This document shows positions 49,981-60,683 of a stretch of 64,000 bases of DNA, one piece after another. A program made the position numbers and the translations under genes. The notes under the pieces were generated by a model that saw only the letters and a program-made list of their open reading frames with translations, was not told where the DNA came from and made no database searches. This stretch comes from Bagarius yarrelli. Its lineage: Eukaryota > Chordata > Actinopteri > Siluriformes > Sisoridae. Position 1 is the stretch's first letter, and each line of letters begins with the position of its first letter. The stretch covers positions 1,166,476 to 1,230,475 of the forward strand of contig VCAZ01000130.1 in the NCBI GenBank assembly GCA_005784505.1, given 5' to 3'.

Positions 49981-51500
49981 AACAAACAGCTATATACAAA
50001 ATAACATATATGCATCTGTTATATAGGATCACTGGACTCATTTTGTTCACATTGGTCACTGGTTTCACCACTCAGCTGCCCCTGAGCTTTATGTTGTACC
50101 AGTAGTGCATTTAGATTAATTGCTAGGATTTTATGCAATTAGTACATTATTTATAATTAGTGTAAACAGCTTCCGTCTATATGGGCAAACAGAACATGAT
50201 ATAATTCTAGCAATGTGTGTGCTGTTAATAAGCATTTCACAGTAGTGACAGAAAAATTAAAGTTTTTTCTTTATTTTTTTGTATTATAGGCTGTGGATTT
50301 AAACAAATAAAGATGCAAAGCAGAATAAGAAGCAAATATATATATGGGTTTTTTTCTACTATTTTTTTCAGACCAGATAAATAGTGAAATATATCCCTTT
50401 TTACGCCTCCGTATGTATCCTGTCAAAGCCGTATTACTTTTCAGACAAATATGACCTCTTGTTGCTAAGTAATAAAAATTGACAAATAAAATAGTTTACA
50501 AATAAAATAGAAATACTTTCATTTACTAATTTCAATTGTCAATTTTTTTGTTAAAATGTACAAAATTCAATCAAATAAATTTTTTGCCTATTTGGTTTTT
50601 TTTCTCCTATTTTTTTTTAAATTCCAGATTTTTCTTTTTTTTTTTTTAAATTCCTTCTAGAGAAGAACAGGACAAAAAGAACAGGAAGAAAACATTCCAC
50701 ACCCTCCACAGTCAGTCACTTCTACATACATTTGTTTTTTAGCTGTGTGTGTCTAAGCATTTTAGTGTCCTATAAAATGAATATTATCAGCATTGATTTT
50801 AGCTTGAATTATGTTTGGTTTTTTTAAAAACATAAATGTGGTAAGTATGCAATTAAATTTACCCAGTTATAGGTACCAGGTTTAAAGAATTACCCACGAG
50901 GATATCATAAATTAAGGGCCACCATGTATGGATAGCTAAATCTCTAAAAATCTGCTTTAGGGCATACTGAGATACACACCTCGATGTGGACCCTGATGTT
51001 TATTCAATTTTAAAGCATTAACCTATTTAATGTCAGACTTCTTTGTTTCTCCACAGCTTTCAAGGTTCCTTACAAATCAAACACATCCACAGTCTTACAG
51101 AAATCTTATTTACTCCTTATACTGTCTTTAACCTGGGAAAACACCCAAAGAACAGCTCTTCTTTTTCTAGTGTGACCTGGATGGAGGAGGGGTTAAAGGG
51201 AGCAGCGTAACATGATGCAGCCCTCAACTTAGGGTTAAGTGCTTTGCTCAGGTACACAACTGTTGTTTTTTTACACTGGGACCCTCTCATTTCCCATTCA
51301 TTCTTTTTTGGTTGTCCACAGGGGGAATGAGGCCCACTGGCTTCAGGTTTGTTCTTGGTAGTTCTTTTAGTGGCATGGTAAATCTTGCAGTCTATCATTA
51401 ATAGGCGTGTAAACCTCTTTATAATTCCATGTTTAATTCTATATTTCTTTGTTTATTTCCATGTACAGTACTGTTTTTTTAGAGCAAGTTGTAATTGCCT
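49440..51500. other. AT-rich intergenic sequence
   Basis: Contains a TAGA/CAGA array at 49,949-49,980. A weak SINE-like stretch at 51,181-51,290 (GGGTTAAGTGCTTTGCTCAG) may be a retroposon scrap. No gene seen. Confidence 0.5.
49949..49980. repeat. (GATA)n(GACA)n microsatellite
   Basis: GATA units changing to GACA units. Confidence 0.9.
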
Positions 51501-51509
51501 CTTAGCTCA

Positions 51510-51905
51510 GGCATTCTTGGTGTCTGGGTAATCTTGCATCCAATCCAGGTGCCTGGACCTGTATCAGCTCCTGGCAGGCAGGCAGGCAGGCATTTTAACA
51601 CATTGTCTAGTGCTAAGGGACTTTGTGGGTGGAATTGAGAAGCTGGGCTTGTTTGTGGAATAGCCAGAGACTGGTTGAGGCACCTGTTTGTGTCAGTCTG
51701 GAAAGCTCCCCTCTTTTAGTTGCTGATGCACTGATGAGATTCTCCTTTGAAATGGTCCAAACCCCTGTCTGCTATCTTTGGACTGCCATCACCATTTGCT
51801 GAATGCTGTCCTTTTTTTTTGAAGGCTGCTTCACAGGTGTAATGGTGAGCTTCAGAAGTGTTTGTTCTGCAGTGAAGCACATTTGCCATCAGCTCCTGAA
51901 TAGAT
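51510..51905. other. Balanced intergenic block with (GGCA)n
   Basis: GGCA repeats at 51,572-51,592 inside a homopolymer-poor 400-bp stretch, ending at a T22 run (51,909-51,930). It could be regulatory or an old transposon; I cannot decide. Confidence 0.3.
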
Positions 51906-52379
51906 TCTTTTTTTTTTTTTTTTTTTTTTTACCTTTTATTCAAAACTAATATCCAAAATAAAAAAACATCAGCTTTTGTATGTTACATGTTTGTAGTTAT
52001 TAAATCAAAGTAACTAATAAGATGTAAAAAAAATAAAAAAAAAAGAGGTAAATGCAGTTTGTAAACAGTAACTAAAGTGTAGTAGAAGTAAAGAGTTTTC
52101 TTCGATAGGGTATCTCGTTCGAAAATTCGTACCACGTTCACGACTCCATTTATTATATGAAAAGCGTTGTGGTTAATTTTATGAGAATTTTATGCGAATG
52201 TTATGAGATTTTTTAATTACATGGATATACGAAACAAAACTATAGACAACGTATAAATAAAAGATGCACGTGTTTACAATACACAAGTCAGTGAACTGTA
52301 ATAGTCTTTTAAAGATAGTCTAGTCACTGGTTTTACCAAGTGCAATCTTTTTTTTTTTTTTTTTTGCTATCTCAAGGAC

Positions 52380-52830
52380 AAGTCATCGCCCCAGACTACA
52401 GATGTTGAATATGAAGACTGAAGCTAACGGTTTTTGTTTTATTAATATAAATATAAAAGATCTTTGCTTCCAAGACTATTGCAAATATTATGCTGTGAAC
52501 AAATGGCTAATATACGCTTCTGATAATGCATTATTTACAGAGGAATATGTGATTAGGCTCTTGGGCAGTAGGCACATGCCTCTCCTCATGCTGCTGGCGG
52601 TGTGTCAGCAGCGCCGTGTGCGGAACGCGCTGATAAAGCCGCGTTGTATGAGCGAAAATCTCCGCAAACGGACCCGACAAGATCCGCCGCTAATCTTGAT
52701 ATGTTTAACAAGCAGCTCGAGGAGAGGCCCGATAAATAATAAAGGAGCTTTTAGTAGACCCGCTTTTATGAAACGCAAACCGGTGCACCATAATGGAAGT
52801 AATTAGCTTTATCTCACGTTGAATGTTATT
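52380..52830. promoter_or_regulatory. Candidate cis-regulatory element 36
   Basis: Long homopolymer-free block with CpG-rich centre (52,560-52,720), a MAF-like GTGTCAGCAG, GATAATGCATTATTTAC and GTAATTAGC at 52,799-52,807. A 134-codon ATG-started plus frame (52,402-52,806) runs through it but shows no domain, signal peptide or compositional bias. I read it as conserved non-coding sequence. Confidence 0.5.
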
Positions 52831-53310
52831 GGACACGGCCCCGCCGGCAAAGCAGGGACAACTTTTTTTTTTGTTTTCCGGTTTCTTTAATCGTAGCAGG
52901 GTGATTATTCTGGGAGAGGAGGGTGGTCTCGTATGCCGCGAGTCAGTTCTGGATAGCCCGCGCGATCCAGGTACAAAAACACCGTGTTTATGTGCTACTC
53001 CCTAAACGTGTATCAAAGCTCGGATCCGTGGAAATAAAAGAAATGTCAAACAAAACAAGCATTAGACGGCATAAAATAAAGTATGTACAAGGGGAACAGG
53101 TGAGGCTTTGTTTAGGTGCCTGAGGTAGATCAATATCGCTGCTCGCGAGCCAGGAATCTTGCCCGGTTTCCCTGCAGCTCGGTGCAGATCAGCTTACGGC
53201 TTGTAGACAGACTGTCGCCTCTGCTGCACTCACACACAACCTGCCTCACCCCAAAAGTACAGAAAGAGCAAAAAAATCTCCAAATCTTCTACTCGTGAGA
53301 GGAGTTAAAA
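52831..53310. promoter_or_regulatory. Candidate cis-regulatory element 36, right part
   Basis: Continues the same texture after a short T run, with several CpGs up to 53,230. It may be a separate element. Confidence 0.32.
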
Positions 53311-53490
53311 GCAGGTGGATGTAGATCACCATTTTTTCAAGGTTCACTGTAAATAAAGTGGCGTTGATCTGATATTAACAACATCATATATCCTAATGGA
53401 CCGTTTGAGATTGTGGTGTAGGTATATATGATTAGGTAGATAAATAATTAAGAAGAACAATCGTGGGTTGTTTAATCACTTACACGTGGC

Positions 53491-53511
53491 AATAATAATA
53501 ATAATAATAAT

Positions 53512-53541
<30 letters not shown>
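53491..53541. repeat. (AAT)n microsatellite
   Basis: About 17 units, one interruption. Confidence 0.95.
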
Positions 53542-53542
<1 letters not shown>

Positions 53543-53820
53543 GCGTAATAAAAAAATAAGACAAAAACATAACATGTCATAGAAAAAAGAATTCCATTAA
53601 TGTAACTAGTCATTATACAGAGTTCATTATGTTTAAACATTTTTATAAATCTGTAAAAGTTCATAACATCTATCTACCTTGCTAAAACCACATTATTTAA
53701 AACCATGAACGTCTATGATAGAGAATGTCTTAACTTCCATCTAACTTTAGTTACAAGTTGTAGGCCTACGAAAGGTAAAAATAATAAAATAAAAAAAAAA
53801 AATTAACAGCAAAAACTGTT

Positions 53821-53832
53821 ATTAATAATATT

Positions 53833-53869
<37 letters not shown>
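53821..53869. repeat. (AAT)n microsatellite
   Basis: Array with a small ATT/AAT inversion at its left end. Confidence 0.95.
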
Positions 53870-54179
53870 GGAAGAAAAAGAATTATATTGAATTCCCAAT
53901 AAATTTATGCCACATTCCCAAAAAGTGGAGTAAAATATTAAAACCTAGTTTATTGTACATTTGCAGATACTTTTTAAAACAACTTTAGTCCAATCTAACT
54001 GAACAAGCTGGTATTATTTATTTCTTAGTATAGAATCCAGAAAACCCGAATTTATAGACAGCATTCTCTGTATAGACGTAATCTTTAAAAATACAATTAA
54101 AAAAGCATAATTAGCTTTTAGCAAGAAGATTGGCTATAAATGATTGCCAGACTTTATATTAATAAAGTGCTAATAACTT

Positions 54180-54310
54180 TCTAGTGTTATAGAAAAATGG
54201 CTGAGGGAATTCATCTCCGTCGGCAGGCCTGTTGGTTGTTTCTCAGAAAGTCGCCAAAGTGCAACATGATCTGAGCGCAGCCGTGTTTTCCCGCGAATTC
54301 AGAGGGACGC
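54180..54310. promoter_or_regulatory. Candidate cis-regulatory element 37
   Basis: 130-bp island, CpG-containing and homopolymer-poor, inside very AT-rich sequence and abutting an AAT array. Confidence 0.4.
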
Positions 54311-54351
<41 letters not shown>

Positions 54352-54359
54352 TAATAATA
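54311..54359. repeat. (AAT)n microsatellite
   Basis: About 16 units with one AAATA interruption. Confidence 0.95.
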
Positions 54360-54879
54360 CAATAAAATAATGTATATGTATTATTTTGCTGTAATATCAC
54401 TTTTCCGGATTCAGCATAATCCACATTTATACGTCAAATAAATATCAATCAATAAATAAATGTATAACAAACGTAAGCAACATATTTTACGACTTGCTGA
54501 TCAGCGTCTTCTATAGTCTGTCTGTACACAATTACAAGACATGATATGGCAAAGAGCATTTATTGATCAAAAATTTGTCTAAAGTTTCTTACGCATGCAA
54601 TAGGTCCAAAGATATAACGTTGCAATGTAAAAGTGTGAATGCAGAACAGGTTTTTTCCTGAACCTATATAGAATGTCACGAGCTTAGTGGAGCGAAATGC
54701 TTAAACAATCTCAGCGATTAAATACACTTATTTGCACAAGGCCAACAAAATCAGTAATGGCTTGGATAAACAAACACACGCACTGAATCACCCTGTGGTG
54801 TTGCTAGACTTTAGTGTTTAACGTGCCTTGAAGTTGCGTAAACTGAGCAAATCGAAACTGATAGTGCGGCCACCGTATT

Positions 54880-55100
54880 TTTTTTTTATTATTGTAGACG
54901 TGAAACCACTACCGCGTGCGCGCTAACTGCACCAGATTAAGTTCAGCGCAAGCGAAGCCCTATCTGAACGCGAGCGAATGCGCGTGCACGCTCCACAGCA
55001 AGACAGAGCGTGCACGAGAGTGCAAGAGGAGGCGCGCGCACAGGTCAAAGGGCCAAACGGTCACTCTCTAGACTGACGCCTCTGCACAAGTTACGTCTTC
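54880..55100. promoter_or_regulatory. CpG-rich island with DR1-type nuclear receptor site
   Basis: 220 bp with many CpGs (GTGCGCGC, GCGCGAGCG-like words). It contains AGGTCAAAGGGCCA at 55,042-55,055, a direct repeat of AGGTCA-like half-sites spaced by one base, which COUP-TF, RXR or HNF4 type receptors recognise. COUP-TFs act in forebrain patterning (known); the link here is inference. Confidence 0.42.
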
Positions 55101-55339
55101 TAGTCTAGCCAAAATCACCCAAATCAAAAATTTTATTATAAATATATCCACGCACCAACAGAAACCTAATTATTACGTACACGTAGCAACTACTGCAATT
55201 GCGTGTTACAAAGTGATAGTGCACAGTGTGTACAAGCTAGATTTTTTAAATTATTACAATTAATCAGGCTATGCTTTTTGTTTTAATAGTTTAGAAAACG
55301 GCGCTACATTTTATGCTAGAACTCTAATTTTAACAGGAC

Positions 55340-55373
<34 letters not shown>
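55340..55373. repeat. (ATT)n microsatellite
   Basis: About 11 units. Confidence 0.95.
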
Positions 55374-55375
<2 letters not shown>

Positions 55376-55866
55376 TCGCTTATTTTTCACAACGAAATAT
55401 TTATTCACATTCAAAATAGAATAAATAATTTTAAATTAATAGCTATTGTCTATCGGACAAAGGATACATTTGACATTTAGGAATAAATAAATAAATAACA
55501 TTTTTGATGTAGGCTTTCGTCGCCCTGCACACCGGAAATTGGTTTTATTATTGAAACTCACAATATAAAGGACTTTGGTGTGTTTTCAGGACGCAGTGGA
55601 AGAAACAATGGTCGTCTGGGGACAAATTGTTTTGTTTCACTTGACAGGTTGGGTGTTTTCTGAAATTGTTTCTTAAAAATGCTTCAAAAAAGGTGCAGTT
55701 GATCTAGTTCCTTTGTTGCTTCGACAACAAAAAAAGACTAAAGCGCATTTACCTTTCGATCTAATTTCCATGTATATACTGACACAAACATATATAGAGA
55801 GAGAAACATACCTATATATATATAGTGGTATGTTTTTCAAAAAGAAATACAAGAGCAAACAACTGC

Positions 55867-55965
55867 AATAATAATAATAATTTATATTATATTATATTAT
55901 TATATTATATTATATTATATTACATTATATATATTATATTATATTATATTATATTATATTATATA
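55867..55965. repeat. (ATATT)n array
   Basis: AAT units followed by ~95 bp of TATAT/ATTAT pentanucleotides. Confidence 0.9.
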
Positions 55966-56079
55966 AGTATCCCTGCATCTATGTTTAAAAATTATTTTGT
56001 TAAAGAGCTCTATATCGCTAAAAAAAAAAAAAAAAACTTTCATTAGTCATAATCCGTATCTATTATTGTTTGTTTGTTT

Positions 56080-56360
56080 TTAAAGCGTACAGCGTGCAGA
56101 TTTATTTACATGCCATGGGGGTGAAACTTTGTGAGACGCATTGTAAGCTAGGTAGTGGTGTGAGGAGGTGGATGCCTACAGCACTGCGTGTCATTCTAGC
56201 GCCCTCACTCCGCTCAACTAGCATTACACTGAACGAGGAAATGGCCATTTATCATTTAGGCAGGATTTGCGTTGCGCACAAAAGTTTTCAACTCTTATAA
56301 AGGGCTGTGATAAATGCCCCCCTGTGGTAATGATCATTTTACATTAGGTTATTTTCTATT
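56080..56360. promoter_or_regulatory. Candidate cis-regulatory element 38
   Basis: Homopolymer-free, CpG-containing island with GGCCATTTATCATTTAGG-type words, between AT-rich flanks. Confidence 0.42.
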
Positions 56361-56369
56361 GGAAAATGA

Positions 56370-57045
56370 GTTTTGGTAGTCCGTCACTCTGTTAATGTTT
56401 GGATTTTATACGGTTGTAAATAAGCAACAATAGATGTGTTAAAGTATCGCCTATGGAAGAAAAGCCATATGAAATTTATTTAAAGACCCAAGTGCTGCAT
56501 AGCCTCACAGGACTGCAAATTTGCAAGAAAAAAGGGTTTTTAAAAACCTCATTTGTTTTTTTTTCTTTCATCAGAGACTTTAAAAACTATAACAATATAA
56601 TTTAACTGGATAATAAAACCAGTAAAACACTGAATAAGACATGTTCCGTCTACTCTTATAATGCCGAATATTAGTGGTTACCTTGACCAGGCGGTACGTT
56701 ATTTAAGACTCAAATCTGTTCATTTTTATAAAGTGCAGGGTGTGTAGATGGATAGATAGATCCAATGAGAGAGAGAGAGAGAGGGAGAGAGAGAGAGAGG
56801 TAAAAAGAAAAAATATATATTATGCGTCTACTCAATTAATATTTAAAACAAAAATATTTATCTTATTTTCTGATTATTTTTTTTTACAAAATTGAATTAT
56901 AATTCGAAAAAAAAAAGGGCAACATATTATTAGGCATTATTATTCATAATCACACACCACGCAGGAAGCTTCCTGGGCTAAATCCTATAGTATAGAGTTT
57001 ATATGTACAGAGATGCAGCGTTTCACTGTGCTTTAAGATAAAGAG
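56370..57045. other. AT-rich intergenic sequence
   Basis: Contains (GA)n at 56,768-56,800. No other feature. Confidence 0.55.
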
Positions 57046-57049
57046 AATA

Positions 57050-57440
57050 AAAAATGAAACCTGAAGCTGGGTGCGACTTCCAAACAATCATTACAAAAAC
57101 ACATGCATCGCTTCATTAACTCGCCTTAATGTACCAGACGACACGCTTTTTTTTGTATGTAACACTTATTAGCTGCGGGCCCGACGATCCGCTTGCAAAT
57201 CTGATTTGATGCTTTGTTTCTTAACGTCATCTGAGATTCCCGTATGAAGTGGTTGTTTATTGTCGCGTGGTGAAAGCGAACTTCCAGGCAGATGCGGCCT
57301 AATTAAGATGTCAAGCGCAGAGGACAGCAATCACTGCTTCAAGATCAACGCTTTGTCCTCATTACAGCCCACTGACACAGGAGCAACCGCAAACTTCTAT
57401 ATCACTGTTCACAGTTTCCAAGACTAATGCACTGATTATG
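57050..57440. promoter_or_regulatory. Candidate cis-regulatory element 39
   Basis: 390 bp of balanced sequence about 2 kb past the foxg1 stop. It has TGGTTGTTTATTGTC (FOX/SOX-like, near 57,250), CTAATTAAG at 57,299-57,307, and many CpGs for the region. One of the strongest enhancer-like textures here. Confidence 0.5.
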
Positions 57441-57471
57441 TCAGGTGTATGCAGCGGCCACAAAACTGAAA

Positions 57472-57572
57472 TAGTAATAATAATAATAATAATAATAATA
57501 GTATTAATAATAATAATAAAAGTAATAATAGAAGTATTCCTATTATTGTTGTTGAAGAATTGTCACTCAATC

Positions 57573-57619
<47 letters not shown>

Positions 57620-57713
57620 GTTGTTGTTGATCTTGTTAAAGAAGAATTCTCACTCAATCTTTTTATTATTATTATTATTATTATTGTTATTATTATTATT
57701 ATTATTATTATTA
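57472..57713. repeat. Opposed (AAT)n / (ATT)n arrays with duplicated 20-mer
   Basis: (AAT)n at 57,472-57,530, then (ATT)n at 57,572-57,629 and 57,663-57,713. A 20-bp word starting GAAGAATT and ending TCACTCAATCT precedes each ATT array (57,554-57,573 and 57,641-57,660, one mismatch). The opposed arrays can pair as a long AT-only hairpin. Confidence 0.9.
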
Positions 57714-57719
57714 CCCAGA

Positions 57720-58870
57720 ACTTGTCAAATCAAGACAATTTATAATTAGCCGTTCGCTTCATGTGTAAAAGTAGATCATTACAAATAATAGTTAATTTTG
57801 ACTTTTAAATATTTTGTCTTAATTATCCTCTTTTCTCCCAGTTATTTATTTTCTTATTCGTTGTCATACAGTTTAACATTTTAAGTAATAACATTTTGGA
57901 AGGCGATATTAAATTCTTTTTTGTAAACAGTAAAGTTAGTGCATCACCGTTGGCCAGTTTCCGCATGATATTTCTTTAAAAAATAAACAAATTGCTGCGC
58001 TTAAAATGCTTTGTGTTGAATTTGTTGTTATTACAATACACAATGTCGAAATCTTTATTGTCTGGTGATTAAAAATGTTATAAATAAACTGCGTATTTGG
58101 ATAAAATAGAATAAATCATTACACATTTCGGGAATGTATTACTCGATTACTTTTTTGTCAAAGAATCGAAACGCAGGATTAAAGCTCATACAAACAGTTT
58201 GTGGTCATTTGGAGCTTTGTCATTTCTGGCACATGCGCGTTAGAATGATATTTTAAGATATTTTATTCCATTGGTGATACTTTAAAAAGTAGCAAAGACT
58301 TTTAGGCGGACTTTAGATAAGATTTGGACAAAACAATTTGGTAGAGGCCAAATCAAGAAAGCCGATCAGTGTCAGCGTTACCCGCAAACTGTCGCTTAAA
58401 TGTGGATTTAAAGACCAAAAACTATTAATGACCAAACAAGTAAATGCAAATTTTATCTACAAAAAGGACAAAATGGTCGCGTTATATGGACGAAACCTAT
58501 TTCTTTTATTTTGTTAGATTTAACATTTTAAGCGACAAACACGGGCATAGACCACAAAATCACAACCATGGAATTTAAAGACGACATAAACATTCACTTA
58601 ATATTTGATGAGGCATTTACTCAACACGGTTACACTTCGCAAAGTTAACCTATAATTACAACAGGAATTGACATTTCACTAATTACAAAAAAAGCATGTG
58701 ACCTGCTGCTGACCACATACATTAGCCTAAAAAAGATGCAAAACACAGGCTAAAAAGCATTCATTCATTCTGCTCCCTTTGAAACTGTTCGTTATATAGT
58801 GAATACTGGAAAATGTATTTCGATACCCATTCTTTGGTCTATAAAGAAACTGTAATTTAAAAAATAAGTA
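57720..58870. other. AT-rich sequence downstream of foxg1
   Basis: No gene seen. The part at 58,180-58,440 is less AT-rich with a few CpGs and could be a weak regulatory block or distal 3' UTR. Confidence 0.4.
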
Positions 58871-58879
58871 TCAAAAAGA

Positions 58880-59462
58880 ACGCATTATAAATGCATTTAT
58901 TTCATTAACAAGAGCCTATGAAAAGGACAAAATAACAAGGAGCCATGGATTCGAACGGGTATTCTGCACTGACAGCACATTTATTTAAAAAGAAAAAAAA
59001 AAGAATAATTCGTGTTAATTTTGTAAAATCATATTTCACCAGTGTGCCCATGATACGTATAATACTGCAAACATGAAGACTGGTGTTTGATGTGATGGTA
59101 TTAGATATTTTTAACATTTAAAATTAAACAAATCTGTAATCACTATTTAAATACACATTCTAATGTAATTTACTGCTTTTCCAAATTAAACAAAATAATA
59201 ACGTTTTTCCCTCTTTAAAAAAAAAATATTGTCACATTGCACGTTGCTGACAGTGAAATAAACAATTTTGCGACACCCGACTGTTTCGCGTGTACAGAAA
59301 TAAAGGAGAAGAATAATACAAAATACCTGGAGTTCGGCCGCTTGCATTTTTCCTTGTCCTCCTCAGTCATTTTTCTTTAAAGTATATTTATATTTATATA
59401 TATTACAGTGTAAATGGGGGGTGAAAATGTTCACTTACAGTCTTCATCCTTCGGGATGACAG
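58880..59462 (-). other. foxg1a: Probable foxg1 3' UTR
   Basis: This is the sequence directly downstream of the foxg1 stop. Minus-strand AATAAA signals lie at 58,985-58,980 and 58,901-58,896, which would give UTRs of about 0.5-0.6 kb. Which one is used, or whether a more distal site is used, cannot be seen. The first 25 nt after the stop contain a 6-bp stem (59,444-59,459, loop of four) and then a consensus 5' splice word GTAAGT (59,438-59,433). Confidence 0.4.
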
Positions 59463-60683
59463 TTAATGTATAAGAGGATTGGATGTAGAGCCTTGATTCT
59501 GATGTGTGAAGTAATCAGACAGTCCAGCGGAAAGTCCCGAAGAGAAGCTCGGTAGTGTAGGCCTTAAAGACTCGCACGAGAGAGACGCGGCCGCCTGCGG
59601 CGATGAAGAAGAAGCAGCGCGGGAGCTCATCGACGTGCTGCCCTGCGAACTCATGGAAGGATGCGGCACATGAGGAAAGAAATAACCGGTCTGACCCGCC
59701 AGCAGGTTCACTGAGCATGGGTTGAGCGAGTACGTCCCTGAGCAGGGAACTGAAAGGCCGCAGGGCACAGATGCGGCCAGTGCGGCCGCGGTCAGATGAT
59801 GCGTGGCGTACGGGATGTCTCCGTTCACGAGTCTGTCCACGCTCAGACCGTTCGAGGCCGGGAAGGAGTGGTTGTTGCTCAAACCGTTCTGCGTCAGCAT
59901 GGTGCTATAGGACATTGGGTGACTCGGGTAAGCCGAGGAAGTTCCGTTGTAGCCCAGGGCGCCGCTTGCCCTGGGATGGTGCAGCGACAGGAAAGGTGAC
60001 ATGGGCCAGTATAGAGAGCCAGCTCTATCCATAAACGTCAGGCCAGTAGAGGTAAGCCGTGCGCCGCGCTTAAACGCCAACTTGGCCCGCGAGGTGGTCG
60101 ACCTCCGCCGTAGTTTTCCCGTCGTACCGCCGATGAACACGTCGTCGCTTGAGGGGTCAAGCATCCAGTAGTTTCCTTTGCCTGGGTCATCGTAATGCCT
60201 GGGAACTTTGACAAAGCACTTGTTTAAACTTAAGTTGTGCCTGATGGAGTTCTGCCAGCCTTGCTTATTTTCCCGGTAGTATGGAAAATTCTTCATAATG
60301 AACTCGTAAATGCCGTTCAGCGTTAACCGTTTTTCCGGACTTTGCCTTATGGCCATCATGATTAAGGCATTATAGCTAAAAGGAGGCTTCTCGTACTTGC
60401 CGTTTTTCTTTTCGCCGTCTTTTCCACCCTCGCCCTCTTTTGAGTCTTTTTTTTCCTCCTGTTTTTCTTTATCGTCCGTGCAAGTTGGTTCAGGATTTTC
60501 ACTTTTAGCGCAAGTGTTGTCCGACTTCGCCTCCTGTGCTATGGGTAAAGGGATTTTCTCCTCTTCTTCGGAGATGGTCCTGTGGTGGTTATCACTCTGA
60601 ACGGCTTCAGGCACCAAGCTGTTTATACTGAACGATGATTTTGGAATCATTTTCGTTTCTTTCCGTTCTCCCATATCCAACAT
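59463..60683 (-). CDS. foxg1a: Forkhead box protein G1 (FOXG1, BF-1), complete single-exon CDS
   Basis: Nuclear transcription factor, mainly a repressor, that specifies telencephalon and holds forebrain progenitors in cycle (known for the family). The 406-residue product opens MLDMGERKE. Residues 18-24 (FSINSLV) form an eh1-like Groucho-binding motif. Residues 33-96 are acidic/lysine-rich. The forkhead domain spans about 98-190, with recognition helix NSIRHNLSLNKCF at 145-157 and wing 2 basic residues LRRR at 191-194. YWPMSPFLSLHHP at 225-237 is the conserved FOXG1 co-repressor segment, and the end NPLIH is typical. The start is fixed: ATG at 60,683-60,681 is the first in-frame ATG after an in-frame TAG at 60,770-60,768, and it gives the family N-terminus. 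A longer frame starting at TTG 60,707 is not credible. The stop is TAA at 59,465-59,463. The His/Pro/Gln-rich N-terminal tracts of mammalian FOXG1 are absent, so the protein is shorter than the ~489-residue human form. Paralogue assignment (a rather than b/c/d) is inference from overall similarity; family assignment is near certain. Confidence 0.97.
   Translation of the reverse strand: MLDMGERKETKMIPKSSFSINSLVPEAVQSDNHHRTISEEEEKIPLPIAQEAKSDNTCAKSENPEPTCTDDKEKQEEKKDSKEGEGGKDGEKKNGKYEKPPFSYNALIMMAIRQSPEKRLTLNGIYEFIMKNFPYYRENKQGWQNSIRHNLSLNKCFVKVPRHYDDPGKGNYWMLDPSSDDVFIGGTTGKLRRRSTTSRAKLAFKRGARLTSTGLTFMDRAGSLYWPMSPFLSLHHPRASGALGYNGTSSAYPSHPMSYSTMLTQNGLSNNHSFPASNGLSVDRLVNGDIPYATHHLTAAALAASVPCGLSVPCSGTYSLNPCSVNLLAGQTGYFFPHVPHPSMSSQGSTSMSSRAASSSSPQAAASLSCESLRPTLPSFSSGLSAGLSDYFTHQNQGSTSNPLIH

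Noticed and set aside
51181..51290. Full SINE copy
   Set aside because: Only a short stretch (GGGTTAAGTGCTTTGCTCAG) resembles the common fish SINE. There is no head or box B, so it is too weak to list as its own element.
52402..52806. 134-codon ATG-started frame as a protein gene
   Set aside because: No domain, signal peptide, splice context or promoter. It is better explained as an open frame inside a regulatory element. Kept as a finding to test.
57436..57749. Poly-Leu and poly-Ile proteins
   Set aside because: Direct translation of AAT/ATT arrays.
59771..60034. Plus-strand frames opposite the foxg1 C-terminal half
   Set aside because: These are shadows of a GC-rich coding region, with Arg/Ser-rich translations and no domain.
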